From Xanthobacteraceae bacterium (GTDB taxonomy: Bacteria > Pseudomonadota > Alphaproteobacteria > Rhizobiales > Xanthobacteraceae): 14,418 nt of DNA. The notes under the pieces were generated by a model. That model saw only the letters and a program-made list of their open reading frames with translations. It made no database searches and was not told where the DNA came from. Each line of letters opens with the position of its first letter. The first letter of the stretch is position 1. The DNA lies in NCBI GenBank assembly GCA_030037185.1, contig JASHRR010001211.1, positions 1 through 14,418 of the forward strand. The letters are read 5' to 3'. The translations under genes were made by a program, and so were the position numbers. Positions 7,037-13,731 of the stretch are shown in pieces.

Positions 7037-7519
7037 ATGTTCAAGCATCCTTTGGTTCTTACGACCATCGGGTTGATAACAGCGATCGCCTGGCAAGCTG
7101 CCGCACAAGTCCCATCGAGGACAAAGGTAGGGACGCTCAACTGTCAGCTTGCACCAAGCACTGGCTTCATCGTCGGTTCTCACGATCCCATGAAGTGCCG
7201 GTATACTCCCAATGGATCGTTCCCACTCGAATTTTATGATGGTGTGATAACTACTGTGGGCCTTGACATTGGGTTCAAGACTGGTGGCGAATTGGCATGG
7301 GCAGTCGTCGCCCCTACCGTTGGTCCGCCTCGCGGTGGCCTTGCCGGTGAATATCTAGGAGCGAGCGGCAGCGTCACGGCGGGTGGCGGAGCCGGTGCCA
7401 ACGTATTGATTGGCGGCTCGCAACGCGGTTTTGTCCTGCAACCGCTGTCGATACAAGACCAAACAGGGCTCGACCTTACGTTCGGGGTCAGCGGTCTCGA
7501 GCTTCGATCAGTTCAATGA
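7037..7519 (+). CDS. DUF992 family exported protein (copy 1)
   Basis: A 160-aa protein of the DUF992 family: small exported proteins of Rhizobiales without known function. A signal peptide (1-23, ending QAAA) precedes KVGTLNCQLAPSTGFIVGS (30-48), two conserved cysteines (C36, C54) likely to form a disulfide, YDGVITTVGLDIGFKTGGEL (67-86), a Gly/Ala-rich central stretch, LAGEYLGASGSVTAGGGAG (102-120) and a C-terminal LQPLSIQDQTGLDLTFGVSG. Length is normal. ATG 7037 is chosen because AAAAGGAG precedes it; an in-frame ATG at 7010 would add nine basic residues. A perfect FixK-type box lies upstream. The paralogue at 13198 differs at 15 residues by hand count. Periplasmic or outer-surface location is inferred. 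Confidence 0.85.
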   Translation: MFKHPLVLTTIGLITAIAWQAAAQVPSRTKVGTLNCQLAPSTGFIVGSHDPMKCRYTPNGSFPLEFYDGVITTVGLDIGFKTGGELAWAVVAPTVGPPRGGLAGEYLGASGSVTAGGGAGANVLIGGSQRGFVLQPLSIQDQTGLDLTFGVSGLELRSVQ

Positions 7520-7576
7520 AACCGATGGCGGCTCGATGATTCGAAATCCATCCCAACGTTCGTTCGATGAACCCGG

Positions 7577-7598
7577 GCGGCGGCGTCCTCGCCGCCGC
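7577..7598 (+). terminator. GC-rich hairpin after DUF992 copy 1
   Basis: A perfect nine-base stem, GCGGCGGCG / CGCCGCCGC, with loop TCCT lies 57 bases after the stop. No T-run follows, so termination strength is uncertain. The equivalent hairpin is kept in copy 2, which supports a real 3' element. Confidence 0.55.
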
Positions 7599-7679
7599 GT
7601 CATGAAAATTACGGCAGCAGTCGCAGACGGCGTAATGTCACTGGTGGCCCTTAAGACACGATAGATGCTTGCCCAAGCC

Positions 7680-7945
7680 GATCCCCCGGCACGACTCGTC
7701 AGAATGATGGGCACTCGGGCGCCGAACACGATGCCGGTAGCATCTGCATTTGCGGGGAACGTCAGCTCCTTCGCCAGCCATGTATCCCGCCTCGAGGTCA
7801 GGCAGGATGTCTGCATCGCCAGCAACCGGCGAGGTGATGTGCTTGGCCGCACGGGCTCGCAGCTAATCGCATTGTCGAAAGCCAACGGCCCATCCAACAC
7901 CGCGCCAGCGATCTGCCCCCGCTCGGCCATCGGCCGCACCGATCG
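7680..7945 (-). pseudogene. pta: phosphate acetyltransferase C-terminal remnant
   Basis: The last part of a phosphate acetyl/butyryl transferase (often annotated as bifunctional enoyl-CoA hydratase/phosphate acetyltransferase), which links acetyl-CoA to acetyl phosphate in fermentative metabolism. Minus-strand fragments: MAERGQIAGAVLDGPLAFDN (about 7927-7868), SPVAGDADILPDLEAGYM in a neighbouring frame, then LAKELTFPANADATGIVFGA and RVPIILTSRA back in the first frame, ending near 7680. The family motif ADILxxPDLEAGN is damaged by a short deletion. The N-terminal two thirds of the usual protein (about 460 aa in the bifunctional form) are missing and no acetate kinase gene is seen nearby. Confidence 0.75.
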
Positions 7946-8113
7946 TAAAGGGAATCTTCGAGCTGATTGATCTCGATCTGCTGCGAGTCCGCGGTATGAT
8001 TTGCCGTCGGTGCATCGCCCGGCTAGCGGACTAGACCCGCGAGCTGTTCCCGGCCACAGGCATATGCGTGAAACCTGGGGAGCCCAGCTACGGAACATTC
8101 CTTATGTAGATTA

Positions 8114-8127
8114 TCTGAATTTTCAGA
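8114..8127 (+). promoter_or_regulatory. short inverted repeat upstream of the CBS-BON gene
   Basis: TCTGAA-TT-TTCAGA is a perfect six-base inverted repeat in an AT-rich patch, 51 bases before ATG 8179. It may be an operator or part of the promoter. It does not fit the FixK/FNR consensus. Confidence 0.3.
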
Positions 8128-8178
8128 CATGGCGCCTGCGGCTACGAACACCCCATAGCAGCGGCAGGAGGCTACTCA

Positions 8179-8979
8179 ATGTCGAACAAAATTAGTTCCG
8201 CCAAGCAAGGTCTTATGAAAGCGTCTGATGTGATGACCTCGCACGTTGTATCGGTCAAAGCCGATGCGTCGATCATGACGGCTGTCCGTTTGATGTTGCA
8301 AAATCGTATCAGCGGATTGCCGGTGACCGGTCCCGAGGGTGAACTTGTCGGGATTGTTACGGAAGGAGACTTTCTTCGGCGCGGCGACATTGGTACGCAG
8401 CGTCGACGATCGGGCTGGCTGGAATTCCTTATCGGATCGGGCCGCTGGGCCGACGAGTATGTCCGCACCCGCGGCCGCAAGGTCGCAGAGGTGATGACGC
8501 GGGAGGTGATCACCATCACTGGCGACGCACCGCTCGACGAGGTGGTCACACTGATGGAGCGACACCGGATCAAGCGGCTGCCTGTGGTTCGAGACGGGCG
8601 GGTTGTCGGCATCGTGAGCCGCGCTAACATTATGCACGCCCTGGTGAGCCTTGCCGTGGAGGCCAAGTCGCCGGCAGCCAGCACCGACGCTTCCATCCGC
8701 GCAAATATTCTTGCTGAATGCGATAAGCAGCCCTGGCGACCGCTCCTGAACGTCGTCGTGCGCGACCATGTCGTGCATCTCTGGGGTACTCTGAGCGATG
8801 AGCGCGAGCGCCGAGCGCTCGTCGTGTTGGCCGAAAACGTGCCGGGAGTCCAAGCCGTTCACGATCACATGGTCTGGGTCGAGCCAACGTCCGGCTTTGC
8901 AATTGAGTCGATGGAGGACGAGGAACTGGAAAGAAAGGCGGCGATTCAAACGCCGGCCCTCCGGTCGGAGGCAGTTTGA
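8179..8979 (+). CDS. CBS-CBS-BON domain protein
   Basis: A 266-aa cytoplasmic protein with a pair of CBS domains and a C-terminal BON domain. CBS1 spans about 16-68 (DVMTSHVVSV to GIVTEGDFLRRGD) and CBS2 about 104-156 (EVMTREVITI to GIVSRANIMHAL). CBS pairs bind adenine nucleotides or S-adenosylmethionine and act as energy sensors. BON (about 171-235: SIRANILAECDKQPW, VVVRDHVVHLWGTL, ALVVLAENVPGVQAV) is associated with membrane or phospholipid binding. This architecture is common in Rhizobiales, often in clusters induced by low oxygen or stress. ATG 8179 has a strong AGGAGG eight bases upstream. Length is normal and all domains look intact. No perfect FixK box precedes it, only the inverted repeat at 8114-8127. 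Confidence 0.9.
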   Translation: MSNKISSAKQGLMKASDVMTSHVVSVKADASIMTAVRLMLQNRISGLPVTGPEGELVGIVTEGDFLRRGDIGTQRRRSGWLEFLIGSGRWADEYVRTRGRKVAEVMTREVITITGDAPLDEVVTLMERHRIKRLPVVRDGRVVGIVSRANIMHALVSLAVEAKSPAASTDASIRANILAECDKQPWRPLLNVVVRDHVVHLWGTLSDERERRALVVLAENVPGVQAVHDHMVWVEPTSGFAIESMEDEELERKAAIQTPALRSEAV

Positions 8980-9788
8980 GCACGGCTTTGCGGCCCCTCA
9001 TTGGTCGCTGGCCGTTTAACGCCCAAACGACAGACTGAGCTACGAGCAAAACGGGTGGCAATCGGCACGGAATGAAGCATCGGACGCAAGCCACTTTTCA
9101 GCGACTCGTCCACGGTCTATCAGCTCCGAATTTGGCCGCACTTTAGCATATTGCGCAGGCCGTGTCGCATGCAAGTCTCCGCGACGCCGTCAGTCATCGC
9201 TCAGCCGGCTGTCATTGATCTACGTCAGTGCACTGGGCTGCCCACTGATGAAGAAGGTGTGTGACGACTTGGTGAATGATCGAGATCAATGCCGCTTCCG
9301 GCGACGTCTGATAGTAATAGCCACATGGCTTCAAGATCGGCAAACAGACCTTCAAGCAAAAGCCCGCTGCCCGAAATCGCAAAGCAGCCCGTTCCGACGG
9401 CCTGGGCGCCTGTAATCCCGTCATCAAACCTTGGGTCATCACGTGCGGCCTGGCGACGCTCGGTCCCTAGATCGCGCGGCATCCTCAGGGCTCTGTGCAT
9501 GCACCAGCGCCTCCTGCATAGTCAGTCGCAACTTGGCGCGCTCGTTTGCCGCAAGCCCACGCTTCCACCAGGCGACCGGTCCCCGGCTTCGGCGATGCTC
9601 CGCTACTCTCATCCCACAATCGATGCAGATGAGCGAAGACGAATTCCCCAAGCGATTGCGCCGCTCTTTGGCCGATACATCCGAAGAGCGCAAACCGTTA
9701 GGCTGACCTTATCCCGCTCGGGTCGATGGTTAGCCTCGATACAAGGCATGAACGAAAGAAAGAGGCAAGCAACAGGGAGGCCGTAATC
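8980..9788. other. long stretch without a recognisable gene
   Basis: About 0.8 kb with only overlapping open frames on both strands and no family motif. It contains two imperfect FixK-type boxes (9215-9228 and 9276-9289) with no convincing gene beside them, so it may be the site of lost genes. The plus frame 9289-9786 and the minus frames 9225-9500 and 9439-9693 are not supported by ribosome sites or motifs. Confidence 0.45.
9276..9289. promoter_or_regulatory. FixK/FNR-type box, one mismatch, no target gene
   Basis: ATGATCGAGATCAA differs from TTGA-N6-TCAA only in the first base. A second imperfect site, TTGATCTACGTCAG, lies at 9215-9228. No supported gene starts within 400 bases on either side. 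Confidence 0.35.
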
Positions 9789-9977
9789 GTGTCTAACGAA
9801 AGAACAAAGCTTATCGAGGAACTATACAAACTTAAGGAGGCATTCGAGGTAGGAGGCCACGCTTTAGATAACTTGATTGGAAACGTCTACGAAAGGATAG
9901 TCGAACTAGAGGAAAGAGTTGAGCGGCTAGAAGACACGAAATTGGGAGAGCGACGACGACGTGTGGACGCAGGGTAA
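9789..9977 (+). CDS. small coiled-coil protein, hypothetical
   Basis: A 62-aa charged protein with no signal peptide. Residues 26-47 show a clean heptad pattern: L26, V33, L40 and L47 at one core position and I30, I37 and V44 at the other, followed by a basic tail (GERRRRVDAG). It is predicted to dimerise or oligomerise as a coiled coil. GTG 9789 is chosen because GGGAGG lies about seven bases upstream; the frame is open further upstream but without motif. Codon use is unlike the neighbours: AGA, AGG, CTA, TTA and GGA are frequent, pointing to recent transfer or a phage/plasmid source. Its first codons recur at 5641-5668. I know no family for it. Confidence 0.6.
   Translation: MSNERTKLIEELYKLKEAFEVGGHALDNLIGNVYERIVELEERVERLEDTKLGERRRRVDAG
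9795..9822 (+). repeat. direct repeat (copy B), within the coiled-coil gene
   Basis: The partner of 5641-5668, with 27 of 28 bases identical. This copy is inside an intact reading frame, so it is the likely source. Confidence 0.7.
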
Positions 9978-9984
9978 TTGACAT

Positions 9985-10060
9985 ATGCCGCAGGGGGCCT
10001 GGAAGATAATCACACTTTCGTCGCCGCACTTCCTCACGACCGGATGGTGGAACCGTTATG
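9985..10060 (+). pseudogene. possible IS630-type transposase scrap
   Basis: GAWK in one frame is followed, after a shift, by TFVAALPHDRM (about 10015-10050). Together they resemble the WKTxTFxAALRHDRI stretch of IS630-family DDE transposases near the second catalytic region. The next expected motif (GPINGxxF) and the later catalytic DNLGSHK and PPYSPDLNPIE motifs were not found in 10060-10300. This identification is from memory of the family and short, so it is tentative. The full frame 9985-10296 shows nothing else recognisable. Confidence 0.35.
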
Positions 10061-10609
10061 GAGCGTTGCTGGTCTTCAGATTCGCGGAAGAGGAGCAGCC
10101 CGTATTCGTCATCGAGGGCTGCGAGCAAGACCTGGTCGATCGGCCGCTTTCTGAGCCGAGGGGTCTCATGCATGTCCGAGATGATCTTACCACCCAGGAG
10201 CACATAGGTTGTCGCGATGCTTATGCAGGGTTTTGCGCAATAAGCCCAAGCTCAGAAGATGGCGCGAAAAACGGCTTGAAGCGCTCCGCCATCTGATGGC
10301 CGGGCCAAGTAAAACTGGTCTCGGCGAGCGTTGACTTAGGATACCGCCGACGCAACACCCAGGGCCCGACAGCGCAGCATCCCGCTCCCTGCGCGCCTAC
10401 CCCGGAGCACGCGGTGTTGCGGCTGTGGAGATGTGGGCAAACCTTGCGTTGTCTACCAGCACGGATCGGTGACGATAATCTTTATTGAGCAATTGGCTCT
10501 CCAGAAGGCGTCCAAGTAGAACCCTAGCCTGGACAATAGCGCCGTGAGCGCCGCGTCCCATATCGGCGACGATTGTTCTCTGCCTTTCGATCCGACGATC
10601 CTACGCAAG
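10061..10609. other. stretch without a recognisable gene
   Basis: It may be the remainder of the insertion element, but no conserved motif, terminal inverted repeat or RNA gene was seen. The minus frame 10453-10659 has no supporting evidence. Confidence 0.4.
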
Positions 10610-10801
10610 CTACAAAGGCTTAGGTACCCATTCCCCCCAATGGGTCGGGCGGACGTCAACGAGCTGCTTGGCCCCTGACTTCACCCAACCGTCCGCGATG
10701 CGGCGGCATGGGAACATGAGCGCGTGGGGTCGATCCGCATCAATAACGGCAAGTTCAAGATCACGGTCGGATGGCGCTGTAGCGATCGGCTGCCATTGCA
10801 T
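10610..10801 (-). CDS. small conserved MQWQP protein, hypothetical
   Basis: A 63-aa cytoplasmic protein starting MQWQPIATAP, with ELAVIDADRPHALMFPCRR in the middle and VDVRPTHWGEW near the end. I recognise this as a small conserved hypothetical of Bradyrhizobium-like genomes without known function. The first ATG is at 10801; an adjacent TTG at 10804 would add one residue. No good ribosome site precedes it. A perfect FixK-type box (10836-10849) is centred exactly 41.5 bases upstream of the A of ATG, so a canonical start of transcription would fall on the start codon and the mRNA may be leaderless. Confidence 0.7.
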   Translation of the reverse strand: MQWQPIATAPSDRDLELAVIDADRPHALMFPCRRIADGWVKSGAKQLVDVRPTHWGEWVPKPL

Positions 10802-10835
10802 CAATTACCACTAATTCACGATTGGGGTATGGAGA

Positions 10836-10849
10836 TTGAGCCAGATCAA
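10836..10849 (-). promoter_or_regulatory. FixK/FNR-type box, perfect match
   Basis: TTGAGCCAGATCAA fits TTGA-N6-TCAA with the GATCAA right half on the plus strand. Its centre is 41.5 bases upstream of ATG 10801 on the minus strand. The stop codon (TGA, 10848-10846) of the pntA remnant lies inside the box. Confidence 0.75.
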
Positions 10850-11160
10850 TCCTCGCCTCCACAGGCTGCTACCATCGCGGACCGAGCGAGCGCGTTGAAG
10901 GGTATAAACCTCAAGTCTCGCTGCTTTGCAGGTGATATGCGACAGGAAGGCTGAATAGCAAGAACATCAGCAGACTTTATGTCTGGAACAAATGCAACAT
11001 CACGGAACAACGCATCTGGGAGCTTCGCCGCCTCTCCGGCTCCAGACTGCATTGATAGATCGACGCCGAGTTTCTTGATTCTCCCGACCACACTCGGGAT
11101 GATTGCGACGCGCTGCTCGCCGGCTGGCGTCTCCCGGATAACAGCGATGTTGATCGGCAT
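10846..11160 (-). pseudogene. pntA: NAD(P) transhydrogenase alpha subunit, N-terminal remnant
   Basis: 104 residues from the start of a PntA-type proton-translocating transhydrogenase subunit, which exchanges hydride between NADH and NADP+. MPINIAVIRETPAGEQRVAI then IPSVVGRIKKLGVDLSMQSG and AGEAAKLPDALFRDV match the N-terminal domain 1 (alanine dehydrogenase/PNT fold), and FVPDIKSADVLAIQP is the next strand region. After about residue 70 the similarity ends, the tail is unrelated, and the frame stops at 10846. The normal protein has roughly 370-400 residues, so the NAD-binding centre is missing. ATG 11160 has GGAG nine bases upstream, so a truncated product may still be made. It lies downstream of the aldehyde dehydrogenase but behind a terminator hairpin. 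Confidence 0.7.
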
Positions 11161-11240
11161 AGAGAACTCCGCCAGTCTTGCCGCACACAGGAGTGCGTGC
11201 GAAATACCTCACTAAATCGGCAACAATCGGCGAAGAACCT

Positions 11241-11276
11241 GTGCGGCACCGACTTCGGAATCAGCCGGTGCCGCAC
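11241..11276 (-). terminator. terminator hairpin after the aldehyde dehydrogenase
   Basis: A perfect 11-base stem (11241-11251 with 11266-11276; GTGCGGCACCG pairs with CGGTGCCGCAC) with a 14-base loop starts 17 bases after the minus-strand stop at 11294. Only a short TTCTT follows on the minus strand, so it may be an imperfect rho-independent terminator. Confidence 0.6.
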
Positions 11277-11293
11277 GATCTTATTGCGCCGTT

Positions 11294-12682
11294 TTAGAAC
11301 TCGGCATTGATGTCGACGACATCGATGAGCTTGTGATTGACAAACTCCTTAATGCCGAGGCCGAGCAACTCGCGGCCATAACCGGAGTGTCGGATTCCAC
11401 CAAAAGGCAGATCGGCCTTCACCATGGTTGGATGGTTGACGAACACCATGCCGGTCGAGATTTTCTTCGCGACTTCCGCGCCATGCTGCGGGTTTGATGT
11501 AAACACGGACCCACCGAGCCCGAACGGAGAGTCGTTGGCGATCCGCACAGCGTCGTCTTCATCTTTGGCGCGGAAGAGCATCGACACCGGACCGAAAAAC
11601 TCCCAGTAGCGAGCCGGGTTATCTTCGGCGACATCGGTTAGGATCGTGGGTTGCACGAAGGCGCCTCGATTAGGCACCTTCGGCCCGACCTCGGCCGCCT
11701 TCGCCCCATGCGCGACCGCCTGCCGGATCTTCTCCTTCAGATCGTCGGCCGCGCCCTGCGACGACAGTGGAGCTAGGGTCGTGGTGGGATCGAACGGATC
11801 GCCCGCGCGGAGACCTGCGACCCCTTTTGTATATCGGTCGAGGAAACTGTCGTAGAGTTCGTTGACGATGATCATTCGCTTGGAAGAGACGCAAACCTGC
11901 CCGCCGTTCCAATGACGGCCGAATACCGCCCACTCGACGGTCTTTTCGAGATCAGCGTCCGCAAGGACCACGAAGGCGTCCGCACCGCCAAGTTCCATTG
12001 TCGACTTCTTGAGCGCCTTGCCTGCCAGCGAAGCGACCACGCTGCCGGCGTCCTCGGAGCCGGTGAGCGCGACGCCGCGCACCAGGGGATGGTTAAGGAT
12101 TAATTCGATCTGTGAATGGGCCGCATACAGATTCTTGAACGCGTGCTTCGGCAAACCAGCTTCGAGCATGAGTTTCTCGGTGGCTGCTGCACTTTGAGGA
12201 ACGATCCCAGCATGCTTGAGTAAGATGGTGTTGCCCGCCGACAATTGCGGCGCGATGATGCGCGCGACCTGATAATATGGGAAGTTCCACGGTTCGACCG
12301 CTAGCAACACGCCGAGCGGATCGTGCACAATTGCCGCTTCACCTTCCGATATAGCGGCAACAGGCAATTTTTCCGGCGCAAGCAAGGTTCGTGCGTTCAC
12401 CGCATAGTATTCGAAAATCCTTGCCGACAACTCCACTTCTGCCTTTGCTTCGGAGATCAGCTTCCCCATCTCCAGCGTGAGGAGCTTGGCGTAGTCGTCG
12501 CAATCGTGGCGCAGAATGTCCGCAGCCTTTTTCATAACCTTGGCACGCTCGGCGAACGACGTCTGCTTCCACGATAAGAACGCCGAATTGGCCTTTTCGA
12601 TAGCTTTAACGACGTCGGCATCGCTGGTTTCCGGGAATTTCTTTAGCATCTCGCCGGTATACGGGTTGGTCGTCGCGTACAT
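11294..12682 (-). CDS. NAD(P)-dependent succinate-semialdehyde-type aldehyde dehydrogenase
   Basis: A complete 462-aa cytoplasmic aldehyde dehydrogenase that oxidises an aldehyde to the acid with NAD(P)+. Active-site parts are intact: N133 in PWNFP, K156 in LLKHA (cofactor), GSE (208-210), E230 in MELGG, catalytic C264 in GGQVCVSSKR, and EFFGPV (361-366). The opening ATTNPYTGEMLKKFP and overall length fit the short succinate-semialdehyde dehydrogenase (GabD-like) group; the true substrate is not decided by sequence alone. ATG 12682 is chosen because AAGGAG lies about nine bases upstream; the open frame to 12769 lacks family similarity. It is divergent from the alcohol dehydrogenase remnant at 12885, with a one-mismatch FixK-type box between them. 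Together they would suit ethanol or acetaldehyde turnover under low oxygen, an inference from context. Confidence 0.9.
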   Translation of the reverse strand: MYATTNPYTGEMLKKFPETSDADVVKAIEKANSAFLSWKQTSFAERAKVMKKAADILRHDCDDYAKLLTLEMGKLISEAKAEVELSARIFEYYAVNARTLLAPEKLPVAAISEGEAAIVHDPLGVLLAVEPWNFPYYQVARIIAPQLSAGNTILLKHAGIVPQSAAATEKLMLEAGLPKHAFKNLYAAHSQIELILNHPLVRGVALTGSEDAGSVVASLAGKALKKSTMELGGADAFVVLADADLEKTVEWAVFGRHWNGGQVCVSSKRMIIVNELYDSFLDRYTKGVAGLRAGDPFDPTTTLAPLSSQGAADDLKEKIRQAVAHGAKAAEVGPKVPNRGAFVQPTILTDVAEDNPARYWEFFGPVSMLFRAKDEDDAVRIANDSPFGLGGSVFTSNPQHGAEVAKKISTGMVFVNHPTMVKADLPFGGIRHSGYGRELLGLGIKEFVNHKLIDVVDINAEF

Positions 12683-12811
12683 GCTGCTCTCCTTTGTGAG
12701 GGTGGCGGATGTAATAACCTTCGCCGATCCAGCGTCGTCGGCCATGATCTGGATCACTACCGAGGGCATTCTTTCCGGTGGTTATGGACGCACACGAATC
12801 TCCCCTGCGCT

Positions 12812-12825
12812 TTTAGCTCGATCAA
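12812..12825. promoter_or_regulatory. FixK/FNR-type box, one mismatch, between divergent genes
   Basis: TTTAGCTCGATCAA differs from TTGA-N6-TCAA in one base and keeps the GATCAA half. It lies 129 bases before the aldehyde dehydrogenase ATG (minus) and 59 before the adh remnant ATG (plus). Spacing suits the now-dead adh better. Confidence 0.45.
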
Positions 12826-12884
12826 AGCCCCCGTTCGCTCGAGCCCTATGCTGATCGCCCTAAATGCGGCCTGGATATCCAGTC

Positions 12885-13058
12885 ATGGCGAAGAGGATGA
12901 AGGCCGCGGTGGTTCAGCAGTTCGATAAGCCCTTGAAAACTGGCCTGTGAAGCCGACACCGCCGTTCATTCCGGGCCACGAAGGCGCCGGAGTTCGTCGC
13001 GGCGGTGGGTCGAGCTGTCGTCGGCCTCAAGGAAGATGATGCGGTCGGAACAGCCTGA
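12885..13058 (+). pseudogene. adhP: zinc alcohol dehydrogenase, N-terminal remnant with deletion
   Basis: Start of an AdhP-like zinc-dependent alcohol dehydrogenase (ethanol/acetaldehyde, NAD+). ATG 12885 opens MAKRMKAAVVQQFDKPL, then a stop follows. About 35-40 residues that should carry the first zinc cysteine (CHTD) are deleted, and the text resumes as WPVKPTPPFIPGHEGAG (from about 12943, second frame) with the zinc-region GHEG, then FVAAVGRAVVGLKEDDAVG in a third frame before a stop at 13056-13058. Nothing of the Rossmann domain remains before the DUF992 repeat begins at about 13075. It is certainly non-functional. The family is clear; the exact subfamily is inferred. Confidence 0.75.
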
Positions 13059-13091
13059 CCACACGACGCGTCAGACGGGCTTGGCGAACAG

Positions 13092-13105
13092 TTGATCTAT
13101 CTCAA
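13092..13105 (+). promoter_or_regulatory. FixK/FNR-type box, perfect match (DUF992 copy 2)
   Basis: TTGATCTATCTCAA fits TTGA-N6-TCAA, 92 bases before ATG 13198. On the minus strand it reads TTGAGATAGATCAA, which has the GATCAA half. Confidence 0.7.
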
Positions 13106-13197
13106 TGCGTTGAGCTTGGCGCTCCCTCAAAAAACCAACGTTGCGGCGATCCAGAATCTACGGAGTTCTCATGTCACGACAGAAACGGAGCAAACAT

Positions 13198-13680
13198 ATG
13201 TTCAAGCATCCTTTGGCTCTTACGGCCATCGGGTTGATAACAGCGATCGCCTCGCAAGCTGCCGCACAAGTCCCATCGAGGACAAAGGTAGGGACGCTCA
13301 ACTGTCAGCTTGCACCAAGCACTGGGTTCATCGTCGGTTCTCACGACCCTATGACATGCCGGTACACTCCGGATGGACAGTTCCCACCCGAATTTTATGA
13401 TGGTGTGATAACCACTGTTGGCCTCGACATTGGGTTCAAGAGTGGTGGCGAATTGGCATGGGCAGTCGTCGCCCCTACCGTTGGTCCGCCTCGCGGTGGG
13501 CTTGCCGGTGAATATCTAGGAGCGAGCGGCAGTGTCACGGCGGGGGGCGGAGCCGGTGCCAACGTATTAATTGGTGGCTTCCAACGCGCGTTTGTCCTGC
13601 AACCGTTGTCGCTACAGGGCCAAACAGGGCTGGACCTTACGCTCGGGGTCAGCGGTCTTGAGCTTCGACCGGTTCGATGA
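13198..13680 (+). CDS. DUF992 family exported protein (copy 2)
   Basis: A 160-aa paralogue of the protein at 7037, complete and with the same signal peptide, C36 and C54. The 15 hand-counted differences include V7A, T10A, W19S, K53T, N59D, S61Q and L64P, with the rest mainly in the last 35 residues, including S128F and G131A. There are no gaps or stops, so both copies have stayed under coding constraint since duplication. The ribosome site is ACGGAG before ATG 13198; an in-frame ATG at 13171 would add nine basic residues (MSRQKRSKH). It has its own perfect FixK-type box and 3' hairpin, so it is an independent transcription unit. Confidence 0.85.
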   Translation: MFKHPLALTAIGLITAIASQAAAQVPSRTKVGTLNCQLAPSTGFIVGSHDPMTCRYTPDGQFPPEFYDGVITTVGLDIGFKSGGELAWAVVAPTVGPPRGGLAGEYLGASGSVTAGGGAGANVLIGGFQRAFVLQPLSLQGQTGLDLTLGVSGLELRPVR

Positions 13681-13731
13681 AGTCGACGACCGCTCGGTGG
13701 TCCCATCCTTTCGGTGATGAATCCGAACGGC

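Larger units (their letters stand above)
6911..7600 (+). repeat. DUF992 repeat unit, copy 1
   Basis: Copy 1 of a direct repeat of about 0.68 kb (copy 2 at 13075-13751). It carries promoter box, leader, gene and 3' hairpin. The coding parts differ at about 37 of 483 bases by hand count; the flanks are less alike but alignable on both sides, from GGCGAACAGTTGAT to the GC-rich hairpin. Confidence 0.8.

Noticed and set aside
6746..7519. 257-aa version of the DUF992 protein
   Set aside because: The extra N-terminus crosses the promoter box and hides the signal peptide. ATG 7037 has the ribosome site and matches copy 2.
7967..7980. TTGATCTCGATCTG as a FixK box
   Set aside because: Two mismatches in the right half, and it lies beside the Pta remnant with no start codon at suitable spacing.
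7508..8098. 196-aa minus-strand frame as a real gene
   Set aside because: Only about 90 residues resemble phosphate acetyltransferase and part of that motif is in another frame.
9289..9786. 165-aa plus-strand frame
   Set aside because: No motif or ribosome site. Composition is rich in Ser, Arg and Pro, typical of a shadow frame.
12871..12882. Perfect palindrome CTGGATATCCAG before the adh remnant
   Set aside because: Several 12-base palindromes are expected by chance in a window of this size.
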